Shown here: positions 62,560-64,000 of the stretch, one piece after another | Position numbering within the stretch: position 1 is the first letter of the stretch | How the letters are laid out: each line of letters starts with the position of its first letter | Source of the DNA: Bradyrhizobium sp. CB1015 | Lineage (GTDB): Bacteria; Pseudomonadota; Alphaproteobacteria; Rhizobiales; Xanthobacteraceae | Direction of reading: 5' to 3' | DNA: 64,000 nt | NCBI RefSeq assembly: GCF_025200925.1 | Contig: NZ_CP104174.1 | Location: forward strand, 4,030,001 to 4,094,000 | Translations under genes and position numbers: made by a program | The notes under the pieces: model-generated | The model's database searches: none | What the model saw: the letters and a program-made list of their open reading frames with translations, nothing else | What the model was told of the DNA's origin: nothing

Positions 62560-62581
62560 AACAAGCAAGGGAGTGAATACA

Positions 62582-63646
62582 ATGAAGATCGTCGCTTCTG
62601 CCTTGCGCCGGTTGGTGGCCGGCTTGCGTGCACGGGCAAGGGTCCGGCAAATCGGCCTTGCCAGCGTTGCGCTGGCAGGCCTGGTCGGGAGCGCCATGGC
62701 CGACCCGCAGTTCGAGAAGAACGAGATCCGCTATCAGGGTTGGGCCGGGCAGGTGACCTTCATCGAGCTGGCTGACGACCTCGGCTATCTCGCGCCGCTC
62801 AAGCTTAAATGGGTCGGTAACACCATCAGCGGACCGCAGGACATCCAGACCGTCGTCACCGGCGATATCGACATCGGCGGTGCGTTCTACGGAGCGATCA
62901 TCAAGCTGATCGCCGCCAAGGCGCCGATCAAGGCCGTGGTCGGCTATTACGGATCGGACGACAACACCTACAGCGGCTACTACGTGAAGGAGGATAGTCC
63001 GATCAGGACCGCGCGGGACCTGATCGGCAAGAAGGTCGCGGTCAATACGCTGGGAGCGCACCATGAATTCGTGCTGCGCGAGTACCTGGCTCGCAACGGC
63101 CTGACGCCGGCGGAGGCGAAGCAGGTGACGCTGGTTGCGATCCCGCCGGTCACCGGTGAGCAGGCGCTGCGGCAGGGGCAGGTCGAGCTTAGCACGCTCG
63201 GCGGCGTCCTGCGTGACAAGGCACTCGAGCGCGGCGGCATTCGGCGGCTGTTTGCGGATACGGACGTCTTCGGGAACTTTACCGGAGGGGCCTATGTGCT
63301 GCGGGACAAGTTCATCAAGGACAATCCGAACACGTCCCGCAAGCTGATCGAGGGCGTGTCTCGTGCCATCGACTGGGCTCAGACAACACCGCCGGAGGAG
63401 GTCCGTGCCCGCTTCGAGCGCGTCATCGCTGAGCGCAAGCGCAACGAGGACGCCACCCCGATCAAGTACTGGAGGAGCACGGGCGTCGCGACCAAGGGCG
63501 GCGTGATCGGCGATGCCGAGCTCCAGGTCTGGATCGACTGGCTGGTCAGGGATGGCCTGCTGAAGCAGGACCAGCTCAAGCCGTCGGATCTCTACACCAA
63601 CGCGTTCAACTATTTCCGCCCCGGCAAGACCGCGGAGGCCAAATGA
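62582..63646 (+). CDS. NMT1/SsuA-like ABC substrate-binding protein
   Basis: 354 residues from the ATG at 62582. Signal peptide with a long positive n-region, ending near GLASVALAGLVGSAMAD. EIRYQGWAGQVTFIELADDLG and GPQDIQTVVTGDIDIGGAFYGA follow the SsuA/TauA pattern. Stop overlaps the ATPase start as ATGA. Sulfonate-like ligand inferred from the TauD neighbour. Confidence 0.92.
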   Translation: MKIVASALRRLVAGLRARARVRQIGLASVALAGLVGSAMADPQFEKNEIRYQGWAGQVTFIELADDLGYLAPLKLKWVGNTISGPQDIQTVVTGDIDIGGAFYGAIIKLIAAKAPIKAVVGYYGSDDNTYSGYYVKEDSPIRTARDLIGKKVAVNTLGAHHEFVLREYLARNGLTPAEAKQVTLVAIPPVTGEQALRQGQVELSTLGGVLRDKALERGGIRRLFADTDVFGNFTGGAYVLRDKFIKDNPNTSRKLIEGVSRAIDWAQTTPPEEVRARFERVIAERKRNEDATPIKYWRSTGVATKGGVIGDAELQVWIDWLVRDGLLKQDQLKPSDLYTNAFNYFRPGKTAEAK

Positions 63647-64000
63647 CGACGGCCAAGATCCGCTTCGAGCACGTGCGCAAGGACTTCCTGGTCCGCGGCA
63701 AGGATGGCGGGCCGGCGCAGCGCTTCACCGCGCTCGACGACATCACGCTGGATGTTCGGACCGGCGAATTCCTGGCGCTGGTCGGGCCGAGCGGCTGCGG
63801 CAAGTCGACCCTGCTGGATCTGCTCGGCGGTCTCACCGCGCCGAGCAGCGGTCGCATCCTGCTCGATGGCAAGGTCATCGAGGGTCCGGCGCGGGACCGC
63901 GGCATCGTGTTCCAGCAATATGCGCTGTTTCCTTGGCGCACGGCTGCGCAAAATATCGAGTTCGGGCTCGACATTGCCGGCCTGAAGGCCAGGGAGCGGC
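63643..64000 (+). CDS. ABC transporter ATP-binding protein (SsuB/TauB type), cut by window end
   Basis: The first 119 residues are present. Walker A GPSGCGKST and Q-loop GIVFQQYALFPWRT are seen; the signature and Walker B lie beyond the window. Overlaps the binding-protein gene by four bases. Confidence 0.9.
   Translation, partial: MTTAKIRFEHVRKDFLVRGKDGGPAQRFTALDDITLDVRTGEFLALVGPSGCGKSTLLDLLGGLTAPSSGRILLDGKVIEGPARDRGIVFQQYALFPWRTAAQNIEFGLDIAGLKARER

Overview
The window is high-GC DNA from an alphaproteobacterium, most likely a Bradyrhizobium/Rhodopseudomonas-type organism. I infer this from protein style, rhizobial TraC/TraD-like remnants, several branched-chain-type (Liv) transporters and aromatic catabolic operons. 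There is no rRNA, tRNA or CRISPR array that I can see.

Layout. (1) 0.1-5.4 kb: a small cluster with a frameshifted radical SAM enzyme, a PreA/dihydroorotate-dehydrogenase-like iron-sulfur flavoprotein, a MATE exporter and a DUF5680-like protein, facing an orphan NarL-type response regulator. It looks like an uncharacterised modification-and-export locus. (2) 6.3-7.7 kb: a broken tyrosine integrase on the minus strand, with arm-type repeats and a sequence resembling the 5' end of dusA. A diverged copy of that sequence lies at 54.8 kb, so 7.6-54.8 kb (about 47 kb) looks like an integrated island, possibly one of a tandem series at dusA. TraC/TraD-like conjugation remnants lie inside it at 19.6-20.2 kb. 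(3) 7.8-19.2 kb: two gene groups and a LysR regulator. One is an NMT1-type ABC transporter with an amidohydrolase and a Rieske oxygenase. The other is cupin, isochorismatase-like hydrolase, FAD oxidoreductase, NAD(P)H-quinone-type flavoprotein and arylformamidase-like hydrolase, with a creatininase-family enzyme beside it. The same palindrome, CGTTGCCT-N3-AGGCAACG, stands upstream of both groups. The content suggests uptake and breakdown of an unidentified nitrogen-containing ring or ureide/amide compound. (4) 20.6-33.3 kb: two AraC regulators, then a long operon with an FMN reductase, MFS importer, acyl-CoA-dehydrogenase-type monooxygenase, esterase-like hydrolase, DUF1330 protein, a cytochrome c / unknown / flavoprotein trio ordered like 4-cresol dehydrogenase pchC-X-F, an SDR, and a frameshifted acetoacetyl-CoA synthetase. 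(5) 33.3-37 kb: SDR, Liv-type binding protein and a third AraC regulator. (6) 37-45 kb: MhpR-like IclR regulator, then binding protein and a meta-cleavage pathway like mhpB-A-C-D, ending in two decayed genes (FAA hydrolase, SDR). (7) 45.2-54.1 kb: hydroxyquinol pathway (maleylacetate reductase, intradiol dioxygenase, TfdB/resorcinol-type hydroxylase) and a complete Liv-type ABC transporter. (8) 55-64 kb, outside the repeats: Lrp regulator and an apparent organosulfur/oxidative scavenging region (NtaA-family monooxygenase, NlpA-type binding protein, methyltransferase, FAD monooxygenase, TauD dioxygenase, SsuA/SsuB-like transporter cut by the window end).

How it fits together. The island interior is a set of aromatic-funnel operons. 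Three of them share a promoter design: paired GTTTGTGCAG-like half-sites followed 87-93 bp later by a short conserved coding start. Three paralogous AraC regulators are available to read it. The hydroquinoid and catechol-type products would be cleaved by the intradiol or extradiol dioxygenases.

Seven frame breaks occur (radical SAM, integrase twice, traC-like twice, acetoacetyl-CoA synthetase, FAA hydrolase). All shift the frame in the same direction; the first six fit single-base deletions and the last is a large deletion. This suggests that at least some are sequencing or assembly errors.
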